From: Streptomyces cirratus
Lineage (GTDB): Bacteria; Actinomycetota; Actinomycetes; Streptomycetales; Streptomycetaceae
NCBI RefSeq assembly: GCF_014650775.1
Contig: NZ_BMVP01000003.1
Coordinates: 434,001-498,000, forward strand
DNA: 64,000 nt
Direction of reading: 5' to 3'
Both the position numbers and the translations under genes were made by a program. The notes under the pieces are model-generated. The model made no database searches and had not been told where the DNA came from. It worked only from the letters and a program-made list of their open reading frames with translations. Positions within the stretch are counted from its first letter, which is position 1, and every line of letters begins with the position of its first letter. This document shows, piece by piece, positions 51,373 through 60,743 of the stretch.

Positions 51373-51615
51373 TCAGGACGCGAGCGGCAGGTCGTCGGCG
51401 AGCCGGAACGCCCCGCCCTCGCGCTGGACGTACCCCTCATGGCTGAGGGTGCGCAACAGGTGGTAGACGGTCGGCAGCGGAATCCCGGTGAGCCGCGAAA
51501 GCCGCTTGGCGGTGGCGCCGCCCTCCGCGTGCATCGCCTCCACGAGGCGCAGCGCCCGTTGCACGGAACCGATCAGGGTGGGTGCGCTGTCCTTGTGGGT
51601 GTGCTCGGTGCCCAT
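51373..51615 (-). CDS. IclR-type winged-helix protein without effector domain
   Basis: Only 80 residues: the IclR N-terminal winged helix (IGSVQRALRLVEAMHAEGGATAKRLSRLTGIPLPTVYHLLRTLSHEGYVQREGGAFRLAD) and nothing else. Full IclR proteins have about 250 residues. The short form is a recurring streptomycete type and does not look like a decayed gene, since the sequence ends cleanly. It lies upstream of the roadblock cluster on the same strand and may control it. Confidence 0.85.
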   Translation of the reverse strand: MGTEHTHKDSAPTLIGSVQRALRLVEAMHAEGGATAKRLSRLTGIPLPTVYHLLRTLSHEGYVQREGGAFRLADDLPLAS

Positions 51616-51825
51616 GGTGAGTCCCCCTGCTCCGAAACGAGGCTGGTAAACCCATCAAAGTCGCTCACCGGCCACAACACCAGCTGACTCGCGTAAACCT
51701 GAGCATAAGATCAACCACCGCCCCGGGCCCGGAAAGCGGAATCTCCCTCGCAGCCGCGGGCGGCTCCCCCGCCGCGGGTGCGGACCTCGGGGTGATTGTC
51801 AGTGGGCCGCCGTACCGTTGTCGGC

Positions 51826-52314
51826 ATGGGTAACTCAGGGGGGTCCTTGGTCGTACGGTCCGCGGCGCGACGGCTGCCGGGCCTGATGGAAGCCGCGGGT
51901 TTCACCGGTGTCGAGGCGTCGGCCCCGGCGGTGGCCGGCTGGCGGTCGGCGGAGTTCGAGGAGGCGGACCGGCGGGGTGTGGCGCGGCTGGCCCGGCTCG
52001 TGGACGCGCCGGTGGTGGCGGTGGAGTTCCTCGACAGTGACGTCGGCTTCGTCGAGGCCACCGCACCGGACGGGCACCGCTGGCGGGCGCTGCTCGATCG
52101 CGCCAAGGCCGTGGACTACGGCATACCGGTGCACGAGTTCCCCGTGCTGCCGGCGGTGTGCGCCGCCCTGGCGTGGTCGGCGGCAGCGGGACTGACCGCC
52201 GACGAGGTCGCGGTCCGCCGCGCCCTGACGGAGTCGGCGGTCTTCACCGAGCACCTCGCGCAGGACCTGTTCGCCGGTCTGGGCATTCCCCAACCGGAGG
52301 CCGCAGTCGGCTAG
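51826..52314 (+). CDS. Hypothetical protein
   Basis: A 162-residue soluble protein: SAARRLPGLMEAAGFTGVEASAPAVAGWRSAEFEEADRRGVARLARLVDAPVVAVEFLDSDVGFVEATAPDG, then helical. It has the look of a small alpha/beta fold with a regular core (VVAVEFLDSDVGFV), but I recognise no family. Next to, and in the same direction as, the PucR regulator. Confidence 0.65.
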   Translation: MGNSGGSLVVRSAARRLPGLMEAAGFTGVEASAPAVAGWRSAEFEEADRRGVARLARLVDAPVVAVEFLDSDVGFVEATAPDGHRWRALLDRAKAVDYGIPVHEFPVLPAVCAALAWSAAAGLTADEVAVRRALTESAVFTEHLAQDLFAGLGIPQPEAAVG

Positions 52315-52438
52315 TTCGGTGACGCGTCGCCGCATCGCCACGGGGGCGGGCCGCGGCGGCGGTGCGCCGGACTGCGCGGGGAGGCGGGCTGCTCCCGGGG
52401 CTCCCCAGTGCGCCCTCGCGCGTGTCACGCTGCCCGTC

Positions 52439-53614
52439 ATGGAGCGGATCGTCGAGGAGATACGCGAGGACTTGGGGCGCCGGATCGCCGTGGCGGCGGA
52501 CCGGCTGACCGACCGGACGCTGGCCGAGGACCCCGCGTACGCCGCGCTGCTCGGGCGGACCGAGCTGCGCGAGGGCATCCTCCGCACGCTGGAGCAGGCC
52601 CTGGCCGGGCTGGTCCGGGCCTCCCGGGGGCTGCCGCCGGAGCCGGCCGCCGGCTGCGCGGCCGGTGCCGAGGGGGCGCAGGCGGCGGAGCGGGGTCTGC
52701 CGTTGGAGTCCTTGATGCGCGGCTACCGGCAGGCCGGGCGGCTGTTGTGGCAGGTGTTGACCGAAGCGGTGACCGCGCACGACCGGGCTGCGCTGCCGCG
52801 GCTGCTGCCGTGGGCGGCCGAGCTGTGGGAGGTGCTGGAGCGGATGTCGGACGCCGCCTCACAGGCGTACCGGGATGCCGACGCCGCGCGCGGCGACCGC
52901 GGCCGGGAGCGCCGGGCGGCACTCCTCGATGCCCTGTTGGACGGCCGGGGGACGGCCTCCGAGGCCGCGGACGCCGCCGTCCGGCTGGGGCTGCCGGAGC
53001 GCGGCCGGTTCGCGGTGATCGCGTGCGGCCCCGGCGGGTCCCCTCCCGGCCGGGCCCCCGCCCCGGTCGGCGTCGGCGCTCCGCGCGTGTGGTGGCGGGT
53101 GCGCGCCGATGGCGAGAGCGGGCTGGTGGAGCTGGGCCACCATCCGCTGGGGTCCGTACGGGAGCTGCTCGCGCCGTCCGGCTCGCGGGCCGGGGTGAGC
53201 CCGGTGGTGGGGTCCCCCGCCGAACTGGCCGGTGCCCGCAGGCTGGCGGAGCTGGCCCTGCGCACCGCCCCGACGGCGGGCGGGCCGGGCGCCGCCCTGC
53301 TGGACGAGCGGCTCCCGGCGGCGCTGGTCGCCTCCGACGCGCAGCTCGCGGGCCGGCTGCGCCGGGTGGTGCTGGGGCCGGTGCTGGAGCTCGCGCCGGA
53401 GGACCGCCGGGTGCTGCTGGAGACCCTGGGGACCTGGCTGGCCTGCCACGGCTCGACCACGTACGCCGCGCAGCGCCTGTACTGCCACCGCAACACCGTC
53501 TCGAACCGGCTGCGCCGGCTGGAGCGGCTCACCGGCCGGTCGCTCTCCGATCCGGCGCAGGTGGTGGAACTGGCGTTGGCGCACGCGGCGGTGCTCCAGC
53601 TCGCCGCCGGCTGA
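52439..53614 (+). CDS. PucR-family transcriptional regulator
   Basis: A 391-residue regulator. An N-terminal RsbRD/PucR-type helical domain (LESLMRGYRQAGRLLWQVLTEAV) leads to a GGDEF-like middle region and the C-terminal HTH_30 domain (LLETLGTWLACHGSTTYAAQRLYCHRNTVSNRLRRLERLTGRSLSDPAQVVELALA). PucR-type proteins often control purine, amino-acid or secondary pathways. The first clear start is ATG 52439. It is convergent with the permease gene. Confidence 0.88.
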   Translation: MERIVEEIREDLGRRIAVAADRLTDRTLAEDPAYAALLGRTELREGILRTLEQALAGLVRASRGLPPEPAAGCAAGAEGAQAAERGLPLESLMRGYRQAGRLLWQVLTEAVTAHDRAALPRLLPWAAELWEVLERMSDAASQAYRDADAARGDRGRERRAALLDALLDGRGTASEAADAAVRLGLPERGRFAVIACGPGGSPPGRAPAPVGVGAPRVWWRVRADGESGLVELGHHPLGSVRELLAPSGSRAGVSPVVGSPAELAGARRLAELALRTAPTAGGPGAALLDERLPAALVASDAQLAGRLRRVVLGPVLELAPEDRRVLLETLGTWLACHGSTTYAAQRLYCHRNTVSNRLRRLERLTGRSLSDPAQVVELALAHAAVLQLAAG

Positions 53615-53668
53615 GCCGGGCCCGGCGGTCGGCGGGGCCTGGTGCTGTGACCGGAACGGCTCACCGCA

Positions 53669-55618
53669 CTAGCGCACCGGCATCCCGACGCCGTCGCCTT
53701 CCCCGGCCTTCGCCGACTCCAGCAGGTACGGCACGTCGATCACCGCGACGCCGGGCGTGAACAGCAGCCTGGTCTTGAGCCGCAGCGCGTTCTGGTTGTG
53801 CAGGGGCTGCTCCCACCAGTGGCCCACCACGTATTCGGGGATGACGACCGACAGCACGTCCGTGCCGTCGGCGGCCGCCAGCTCCTGGATGTGGGCCATC
53901 ACCGGGCCGACCACCTCGCGGTACGGCGAGTGCAGCACCTTGAGGCTGATCCCGGGGGCGTGGTCCGCCCAGGTTTCGCTCAGCCGCCGCATGTCGTCCT
54001 CGTCCGCGGCCACGGACACCGCCGTCAGCGTGTCGGGGTGCAGGGCCTGTGCGTAGCCGAGCGCCTTGAGCGTCGGGGCGTGTACGGAGGAGACCAGCAC
54101 CAGGACGTGGTGGCGTGCGGGCTTCCGGGGATGGGCTCCGGCGGGCACGGCGACTTGCCGCGTGACGGTGTCGTAGTGCCGCCGGACGCCCTTCATGCCC
54201 AGGAACAGGACGGGCATGGCGATGCAGACCAGCCAGGCGCCGTGGGTGAACTTGGTGATGAGGACGATGACGAGGACCAGGGCGGTGAGGGTGGCGCCGA
54301 CCGCGTTGATGGCGAGCCGGCGGTGGATGTGGATCCGTTCCTCCCGCGGGGTTGCCGGCGAGGCGAGTTCGCGCCGCCAGTGCCGGACCATCCCGGCCTG
54401 GGAGAGGGTGAACGAGACGAAGACGCCGATGATGTAGAGCTGGATGAGGCGGGTCAGCTGCGCGTCGAAGGCGACGATCAGGGCGATCGCGGCGAGCGCG
54501 AGCAGCACGATGCCGTTCGAGTAGACGAGCCGGTCACCCCGGTTGTACAGCTGGCGCGGCGCGTACCGGTCCCGGGCGAGGATGGAGGCGAGCATCGGGA
54601 AACCGTTGAACGCGGTGTTCGCGGCGAGGACCAGTACGCCGGCGGTGACGGCCTGGAGCAGGTAGAAGAGGACGTGCAAGTCACCGAAGGTGGCGCGGCC
54701 GATCTGGGCGAGCGCGGTGGACATCGGCGTTCCCCGGGGCAGGCCGAGCTGGGTGGGGTCGGCGGCGACGTGCACCTCGTAGACCATGGCGAGGACGGTG
54801 ATGCCCATGAACATGGTCACCGCCAGGGCGCCCATCGCGGCGAGCGTGGTGGCGGCGTTGCGGCTCTTGGGTTCGCGGAAGGCGGGCACGCCGTTGCTGA
54901 TGGCCTCGACGCCGGTCAGCGCCGTACATCCGGAGGCGAAGGCGCGCATCGCGAGCAGCACGAGGGCGATCCCGGTGTACGTGCCGTCCGCGGTGATCGG
55001 GAGCGTGGCCGACTCGGCCCGGATGGTGTCGCCGGTCCCGATCCGGACCGCGGCGACCGCGAACATGAGGTAGATGACGAGGACGAAGCCGTACGTGGGG
55101 ACGGCGAAGACCCGCCCGGACTCCCGCACGCCGCGCAGGTTCATCAGCGTGAGCAGCACCACGAACGCGACGGACAGGGCGACTTGGTGGTCGTTGAGCG
55201 CGGGGACGGCCGAGGTGATGGCGGCGACGCCGGAGACGACGGACACGGCGACGGTCAGCACGTAGTCGACCAGCAGCGCGCTGGCGGCCGTCAGAGCGGC
55301 GCTCTGGCCGAGGTTCTCCGCGCTGACGACGTACGCGCCTCCGCCGCCGGGGTAGGCGTGGCAGGTCTGGCGGTAGGAGGCGACGACGACCACCAGCAGG
55401 AAGACGATGGCGGCAGCCGCGTACCAGGCGAGGTGGAGCAGGGCGACGCCGCCGAGGGCGAGGGTCAGCAGGATCTCCTCGGTGGCGTAGGCCACCGAGG
55501 ACAGGGGGTCGCTGCAGAAGATCGGCAGGGCGAGCCGCTTGGGGAGGAGCGTCTCGCCCAGTCGCGCGGTGTCGAGTGGCTCACCGACCAGTACGCGTTT
55601 CGCATTGATACGCCTCAT
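53669..55618 (-). CDS. APC-family permease, KimA-like potassium transporter
   Basis: A 649-residue membrane protein with about 12 helices and a C-terminal soluble domain of about 150 residues (HHVLVLVSSVHAPTLKALGYAQALHPDTLTAVSV...). The start (KRVLVGEPLDTARLGETLLPKRLALPIFCSDPLSSVAYATEEILL) closely follows the KimA/YdaO type of APC transporter, a high-affinity K+ uptake protein controlled by c-di-AMP in Bacillus. Substrate assignment here rests on that resemblance. No c-di-AMP riboswitch fits in the 146-base upstream gap. Confidence 0.88.
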   Translation of the reverse strand: MRRINAKRVLVGEPLDTARLGETLLPKRLALPIFCSDPLSSVAYATEEILLTLALGGVALLHLAWYAAAAIVFLLVVVVASYRQTCHAYPGGGGAYVVSAENLGQSAALTAASALLVDYVLTVAVSVVSGVAAITSAVPALNDHQVALSVAFVVLLTLMNLRGVRESGRVFAVPTYGFVLVIYLMFAVAAVRIGTGDTIRAESATLPITADGTYTGIALVLLAMRAFASGCTALTGVEAISNGVPAFREPKSRNAATTLAAMGALAVTMFMGITVLAMVYEVHVAADPTQLGLPRGTPMSTALAQIGRATFGDLHVLFYLLQAVTAGVLVLAANTAFNGFPMLASILARDRYAPRQLYNRGDRLVYSNGIVLLALAAIALIVAFDAQLTRLIQLYIIGVFVSFTLSQAGMVRHWRRELASPATPREERIHIHRRLAINAVGATLTALVLVIVLITKFTHGAWLVCIAMPVLFLGMKGVRRHYDTVTRQVAVPAGAHPRKPARHHVLVLVSSVHAPTLKALGYAQALHPDTLTAVSVAADEDDMRRLSETWADHAPGISLKVLHSPYREVVGPVMAHIQELAAADGTDVLSVVIPEYVVGHWWEQPLHNQNALRLKTRLLFTPGVAVIDVPYLLESAKAGEGDGVGMPVR

Positions 55619-55764
55619 TCAGGCATGATCAGCCATTTTCGGCGCATTCCGTCTTCTATCGGTGTTGTGTCCCGGCTTCCGGCGGCGCGGGGTCTCGGCC
55701 GGGCGGGGGACGCGCCGAGGCCCGGCCGGCCGCGTCTGCGCCGGTACGCCGTAAGCCGACGCCG

Positions 55765-56229
55765 CTATGCCGCGCGCATTTTGGCCGCCGCGCTGCGGAT
55801 GGCCTCACGGATGCGGAAGTAGGTGCCGCAGCGGCAGATGTTGGCTATGGCGTCGATGTCCTCGTCCGTGGGGGTGGCGGTACGCCTGAGCAGGGCCACC
55901 GCCGCCATGATCTGCCCGGGCTGGCAGAAGCCGCACTGGGAGACGTCCTGTTCGAGCCAGGCCTCCTGTACCGGGTGGAGCTCGTCCCCGTCGGCCAGCC
56001 CTTCGATGGTGGTGACCGTCTTCCCGGCGCAGGCGGAGACGGGCACGACGCACGGGCGGACGTCCGTACCGTCGAGGTGGCTGGTGCAGGCCTTGCAGAC
56101 GTCCACGCCGCAGCCGTACTTCGGCCCGCGCACGCCCAGCATGTCGCGGAGCACCCACAGCAGGGGCAGATCGTCGGGCGCGTCGACGGTGACGCTCCGC
56201 CCGTTGACGGTGAAGGTGTGCGAGGGCAC
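55765..56229 (-). CDS. Molybdenum hydroxylase small [2Fe-2S] subunit (IorA-like)
   Basis: A 154-residue xanthine-dehydrogenase-family small subunit. The plant-type [2Fe-2S] site is in [11 protein letters not shown], and the second, alpha-helical cluster in CGFCQPGQ plus the later CRCG. It carries electrons from the molybdenum site of the large subunit. GTG start at 56229 with AGGAGA. It follows the large-subunit gene by 29 bases; the FAD-binding medium subunit of xanthine dehydrogenase is absent. Confidence 0.93.
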   Translation of the reverse strand: MPSHTFTVNGRSVTVDAPDDLPLLWVLRDMLGVRGPKYGCGVDVCKACTSHLDGTDVRPCVVPVSACAGKTVTTIEGLADGDELHPVQEAWLEQDVSQCGFCQPGQIMAAVALLRRTATPTDEDIDAIANICRCGTYFRIREAIRSAAAKMRAA

Positions 56230-56258
56230 GGCGGGTCTCCTGAACTGGCGCGGCGGGA

Positions 56259-58490
56259 CTAGCGCGGGTAGGGGGTGAAGTCGACGTCGAAGGAGAGCGG
56301 GAAGGAGCGCGGCTTGGAACCGGTGGCGCGGGCCCACGCGTTGGCGATGGCGCCCACCGCGGCGGGAACACCGAGCTCTCCTGCGCCGCCCGGCTCCGTA
56401 CCGGTCGCCGGGAGCACGAAGACCCTTACGTCACGTGGGGTGTCACGCTGCCGCGCCCAGTGGAACTGGCTGTAACTTCCCTCCAACGGAAGGCCGTTGT
56501 CCAGGTGGAGTCCGGCGCGCAACGTGGTGGAGACCGCGTCGGTGAGGCCGCCGATCATCTGGGCCTCGACACCGCGCGGGTTCACGGGCAGGCCGACGTC
56601 GGCCACGACGACCGCCTTGGTGACCCGGACGTGCCGCGGGTCCCGGGTGTCGATCTCGACCAGGCAGGCGGTGCGGGACTTGTACTCCTCGTGGAAGGCG
56701 ATGCCCTGCGCGCAGCCGGCCGGCATCGGGCGCCCCCATTCGCCCTCCTGCGCGGCCTTGTCCAGGACCGCCCGCTGGGCGTCGGTCTTGAGGAAGGCGC
56801 GTCGGAACAGGTAGGGGTCCTTGCCGGTCCGCGCGGCCAGTTCGTCGACGACGATCTCCTCGGCACCCCGGGTGTTGGCGGAGTACACCGAACGCCAGGA
56901 GCCGGTGGGGACCCCGGTGGGTATCTCGGTGAGCGTCCGGGTGGTGAGCCCGAAGTGGTACGGGGACTTGACGGTCGTGAGGAAGAGCGTCTGGGCGAGT
57001 GTGGCGTTGCCCAGGCCCGAGGGCAGGCCGGCCGCGGTGGCGGTGATGATCTCGCCGAGTCCGTGGCGGAAGTCGGTCTCGGCGGCGGCGACGCGGTGTT
57101 CGAAGCTCAGCACCTCGCCGAGGGCGTAGGTGGCGCGGATCCGGTGGTGGGTGGCGGGGCGCATCCGTCCGTGGCGGGTGTCGTCGACGCGGGTCCACAT
57201 CAGCCGTACCGGGCGGCGGCAGGCCTTGGACACCCGGGCCGCTTCGAGGGCGGCGTCGAAGAACAGCCGCCGGCCGAAGGAGCCGCCGGCCTGGACGACG
57301 TGCACGGTGACCTTGTCCAGCGGCAGTCCGAGGTCGGCGGCGATGGTCTCGCGGGCCACGATCGGGGATTTCAGCCCGGACCAGATCTCGGCGCGGTCCT
57401 CGCGCACGTCGGCCACGGCGGAGTTGGTCTCCATCGGCGCGTGGCTGACGAAGGCGAAGTCGAATTCGGCGTCCACGTACGGGGTGAGCAGGGGAGGCAG
57501 GAGGGGCGGCGGGTTGGCGGCGCGCAGCCTCGTGCGGACCTCGGCGTCCGAGAGCCGGTCGGCCGGGCCGGGGCCCCAGGTGACCTGGAGTGCGGCTTTG
57601 GCGTCGAGTGCTTGGCCGAAGGTCTCGGCGACGACGGCGACCCCGGTCGGGATCGTCACCACGTGCAGGACTCCGGGCATGGCTTCGACGGCGGCGCGGT
57701 TGGCGACGGCGCGGACGCTGCCGCCGAGGGTGGGCGGGCGGCGCAGGACGCAGGGCTTGGCGCCGGGTACGTCGAGGTCGAGGGTGTACCGCTGGGCGCC
57801 GGTGACCATGGCGCGGGCGTCGATCCGCCCGGCGGGCCTGCCGACGAGGGTGTGCCGGGCCGGCGGCTTCGGGGTGGCGCCTCCGGGGACCGCGAGCGTG
57901 GGGTCGGCGGCGGCCGCGGCGAGGCTTCCGTAGTCGGCGGTGCGGCCGTCGGGCGCTCGGACGACGCCGTTCGCGGTGGTCAGGGCGGAGGGGGCGAGTC
58001 CCCAGCGGGCGGCGGCGGCCGCCACCAGCCGGGCCCGGGCGGTGGCGGCGGTCTGCCGGACCGGCCCGTACAGGGAGCGGATGGAGTTGGAGGAGCCGGT
58101 GAGCTGGTTGAACAGCAACTCTGGCCGGGCGTCCTCCAGTTCGACGCGTACGGCAGTCAGCGGGGCGTCGAGCTCCTCGGCGACGAGGACGGCGACGGCC
58201 GTGGTCAAGCCCTGGCCGACCTCCTCGCGCGGCAGGCGGAAGCGGATGGTCCCGTCCGCTTCGACGGCGAGGGCGAGCAGCGCGGAGGTGGGGGCGCCCG
58301 CCAGGATGAACAGGTCTCCGAGGTCGACGAGGTCGGCGATGGCCGGCAGCGTCGGCACCGCCGCGTCGGCGGGCTGCGGGGCGAGGGCGTCGGATGCGGC
58401 CCGGGTGACGAGGGCGAGGGTCGGCGCCGCGACGAGGTGGGTGAGGAAGGAGCGCCGGCTCCGGTCCGGGGTGGGGCTGTGTCCGGTCAT
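56259..58490 (-). CDS. Tat-exported molybdenum hydroxylase large subunit (IorB-like)
   Basis: A 743-residue molybdopterin-binding subunit of the isoquinoline 1-oxidoreductase beta type. A twin-arginine signal ([19 protein letters not shown]) predicts export of the folded, cofactor-loaded complex. Molybdopterin contacts include [20 protein letters not shown] and the catalytic Glu of GGAGELGVP. Two-subunit members hydroxylate N-heteroaromatics or oxidise aldehydes and pass electrons to a membrane cytochrome or quinone. ATG at 58490. Confidence 0.9.
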   Translation of the reverse strand: MTGHSPTPDRSRRSFLTHLVAAPTLALVTRAASDALAPQPADAAVPTLPAIADLVDLGDLFILAGAPTSALLALAVEADGTIRFRLPREEVGQGLTTAVAVLVAEELDAPLTAVRVELEDARPELLFNQLTGSSNSIRSLYGPVRQTAATARARLVAAAAARWGLAPSALTTANGVVRAPDGRTADYGSLAAAAADPTLAVPGGATPKPPARHTLVGRPAGRIDARAMVTGAQRYTLDLDVPGAKPCVLRRPPTLGGSVRAVANRAAVEAMPGVLHVVTIPTGVAVVAETFGQALDAKAALQVTWGPGPADRLSDAEVRTRLRAANPPPLLPPLLTPYVDAEFDFAFVSHAPMETNSAVADVREDRAEIWSGLKSPIVARETIAADLGLPLDKVTVHVVQAGGSFGRRLFFDAALEAARVSKACRRPVRLMWTRVDDTRHGRMRPATHHRIRATYALGEVLSFEHRVAAAETDFRHGLGEIITATAAGLPSGLGNATLAQTLFLTTVKSPYHFGLTTRTLTEIPTGVPTGSWRSVYSANTRGAEEIVVDELAARTGKDPYLFRRAFLKTDAQRAVLDKAAQEGEWGRPMPAGCAQGIAFHEEYKSRTACLVEIDTRDPRHVRVTKAVVVADVGLPVNPRGVEAQMIGGLTDAVSTTLRAGLHLDNGLPLEGSYSQFHWARQRDTPRDVRVFVLPATGTEPGGAGELGVPAAVGAIANAWARATGSKPRSFPLSFDVDFTPYPR

Positions 58491-58792
58491 GTCGTCGTGT
58501 CCCCACCCCGCGCGGATCCACCGGAGTGGGCCCCACCTGTTCGTTACCGACGCGTAGAGTAGCGATCCCGGGGCGGGGTGGGAAGTGATCGCGCAGTGCG
58601 GGGTCCTTCGTTCGAGGGGTCCCGCCGCCGGGTGATGACCGGCGCCCGGGGGCACTGGAAGCACCCCGGGGGCTCACACCCGTCGTGCGTACGCTCGACT
58701 TCGCGCGGCCGGACAGCGGTTTTCCGGCCGCAGGTGGACGATGGAAGTTGCGGAAGTCGGACATGACTGCAACAGCGAGGAGGTGTGGGGCG
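58491..58792. other. Divergent intergenic region
   Basis: About 300 bases between the molybdenum hydroxylase operon and the nickel-binding protein gene. A local hairpin with arms GCGGCCGG and CCGGCCGC is seen around 58705-58731. No gene is supported; promoters of both units should lie here. Confidence 0.4.
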
Positions 58793-59041
58793 ATGGCCAC
58801 GTTCATGGACGTCCACACCGGCATGGAGGGCATCACAGCGGAGGCGCTGATGGAGGCCCACCGAGCGGACCTGGCGATCGAGGGAGAGGAAGGCGTGCAC
58901 TTCAAGCAGGCTTGGGCCGACCCGGACTCGGGCACGGTGTACTGCCTGTCGGAGGCGCCGACCGCCGAGGCGGTGCAGCGCATCCATGAGCGGGCCGGGC
59001 ACCCGGCGAGCGAGATCCACCCCGTGCCGCTGATGGTGTAG
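58793..59041 (+). CDS. SCO4226-type nickel-binding protein (DUF4242)
   Basis: An 82-residue ferredoxin-like protein: MATFMDVHTGMEGITAEALMEAHRADLAIEGEEGVHFKQAWADPDSGTVYCLSEAPTAEAVQRIHERAGHPASEIH. The length and conserved His, Cys and Glu positions match the DUF4242 protein SCO4226 of S. coelicolor, described as a nickel-binding protein. GAGGAGG precedes ATG 58793; an upstream in-frame ATG would add ten unconvincing residues. Confidence 0.9.
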   Translation: MATFMDVHTGMEGITAEALMEAHRADLAIEGEEGVHFKQAWADPDSGTVYCLSEAPTAEAVQRIHERAGHPASEIHPVPLMV

Positions 59042-59233
59042 GCCCGCGACGGGCGACGACCGCCCTGACCGGAAACATTCGCACACACGAAGGAGGCCCC
59101 GAAGGCCTGCGGCATATGCCCTGAGCAACCCCGTTACGGATGTTGCCAAACGCCTTACAGGCCGTCCCGGCCTGTGCAACAGTCGTAACCGGTCCTTCCT
59201 TCATGGCCGTGTCGCGCCTGTATCGGAGTTCTC

Positions 59234-60661
59234 ATGCCGTCCCACCTGTTCGCGGACCGTCCCGCGCAGCCGCCCCAGCCGGGGTCGGTGGACGCACTGA
59301 TTTCGCAGACCCGGCGCCTGCGGGGCGAAGTGGACGCCGTGCGCCGCGACACCGTCGTGGACGACAGCGACGCCCAGGGCCGCTGGCAGCGCGCGCTGTG
59401 CGATCTGGCCGTCCACCACCTCGACGACCTGGGCCAGCACCTCGGCCAGCTCAAAGAGGGCCTGCCGCCCGCACCGCAGGAGCCCGTTGCGGCTCCGGCG
59501 GCGGCCCCGGAGACCACCGTCGAGGACCGCCAGACCCGGGTCGGCAGCGCCGAGTGGAACCTGCTGACCGATGAGGTGACCTGGTCCGAGGAACTCTTCC
59601 AGATCTTCGGCCGGTCACCCGAGGCCGGTGCGCTGCCCTTGGACGAACTGGGTTCCACCCTCTTCTCCGAAGACCAGCCGCTGCTCACCGCGATGGTCAC
59701 CGACTGCCTGGTGGACGGCAAGCCCATAGACGGCGAGTTCCGCATCGTCCGGGCCGACGGGCGGGTGCGGACGCTGCACATGAGGGGCGAGCCGGTACTC
59801 GACTCCGACGGCTGTACGGCATCGATGTGGGCCGTGATGCGGGACGTGAGCGAACTGCGCCGCAGCCAGCGTGCGGTGCGCGAGTCCCGGGACTCTCTCC
59901 AGCGCCACCGGGAGATCGCGCAGACCGAGCACCGGCTGGCGGTCGAGCTGCAGGAAGCCGTGCTCCCCCCGTGGCGCGGCTCGCTGCGGTTCCCGCACGA
60001 CAGCACCGGCACCCTGGACGTGGCCGCGCACTACATGCCCTCCGCCACCAGCGCGCTGATCGGCGGGGACTGGTACGACGCGCTCGAACTGAGCGACGGG
60101 TGCTCGCTGCTGACGGTCGGTGACCTGACCGGCCACGGCGTCACCGCCACCTCCGGGATGGCGTTGATGCTCGGCGCCCTGCGGGGGATGGCCATGGCCG
60201 GCATCGAGCCCGGCCCGCTGATGGGCTGGCTCAACCAGCTCCTGGAGAGCTCCGTCCAGCCGGCCCTCGGCTCGGCCGTCTGCTGCCGTTACGATCCCGC
60301 CCGTCGTGTGCTGTCCTGGGCGCAGGCCGGCCACCCCGCGCCGCTGCTGTTCCGTGACGGCCAGGGCCGCTCGCTCCAGCCGCCGGAGGGCGTACTGCTG
60401 GGGGCGACCTCCGGGGCGGTGTACGGCCAGGCCGAGGAACGGCTGGAAGCGGGCGACGTGGTGGTCCTGCACACGGACGGGCTGACCCCGCGCAGCATCG
60501 AGTTCAGCCGGGCGGACGGTACCGAGCGGCTGCTCGCGCTGGCACCGCGGTTCTCGACGGCGCGGTCGGCGCAGGAATGCGTACGGATCGTGACCGAGGA
60601 GTTCGGGGACAACGAGCGCGAGGACGACGCCTGCGTGCTCGTGGCCCGCATCGGCCTCTGA
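59234..60661 (+). CDS. PAS domain-containing PP2C/SpoIIE phosphatase
   Basis: A 475-residue signalling phosphatase. The N-terminal helical part is followed by a PAS sensor (about 105-215; GSAEWNLLTDEVTWSEELFQIFGRSP) and a short coiled coil. A SpoIIE-type PP2C domain (about 235-475) has metal-binding acids in GGDWYDAL, GDLTGHGV and HTDGLTPRS plus EDDACVLVARI. It should dephosphorylate an anti-sigma-factor antagonist in a partner-switching pathway. No such partner is adjacent. Confidence 0.92.
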   Translation: MPSHLFADRPAQPPQPGSVDALISQTRRLRGEVDAVRRDTVVDDSDAQGRWQRALCDLAVHHLDDLGQHLGQLKEGLPPAPQEPVAAPAAAPETTVEDRQTRVGSAEWNLLTDEVTWSEELFQIFGRSPEAGALPLDELGSTLFSEDQPLLTAMVTDCLVDGKPIDGEFRIVRADGRVRTLHMRGEPVLDSDGCTASMWAVMRDVSELRRSQRAVRESRDSLQRHREIAQTEHRLAVELQEAVLPPWRGSLRFPHDSTGTLDVAAHYMPSATSALIGGDWYDALELSDGCSLLTVGDLTGHGVTATSGMALMLGALRGMAMAGIEPGPLMGWLNQLLESSVQPALGSAVCCRYDPARRVLSWAQAGHPAPLLFRDGQGRSLQPPEGVLLGATSGAVYGQAEERLEAGDVVVLHTDGLTPRSIEFSRADGTERLLALAPRFSTARSAQECVRIVTEEFGDNEREDDACVLVARIGL

Positions 60662-60690
60662 CCACGAAGGACGGTCGACGGGGATTCACG

Positions 60691-60712
60691 GGCCGCGCCG
60701 CCGGGCGCGGCC
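60691..60712. terminator. Hairpin terminator between PP2C and NsdA-like genes
   Basis: GGCCGCGCC (60691-60699) pairs with GGCGCGGCC (60704-60712) around GCCG. It is shorter than other terminators in the window but lies between two convergent genes. Confidence 0.6.
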
Positions 60713-60743
60713 TTCCCTCTGTCTCGGGGGGGCACGCCCCGGG

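Noticed and set aside
55619..55764. c-di-AMP riboswitch before the KimA-like gene
   Set aside because: The gap is only 146 bases and I could not find the conserved ydaO cores or the multi-helix layout.
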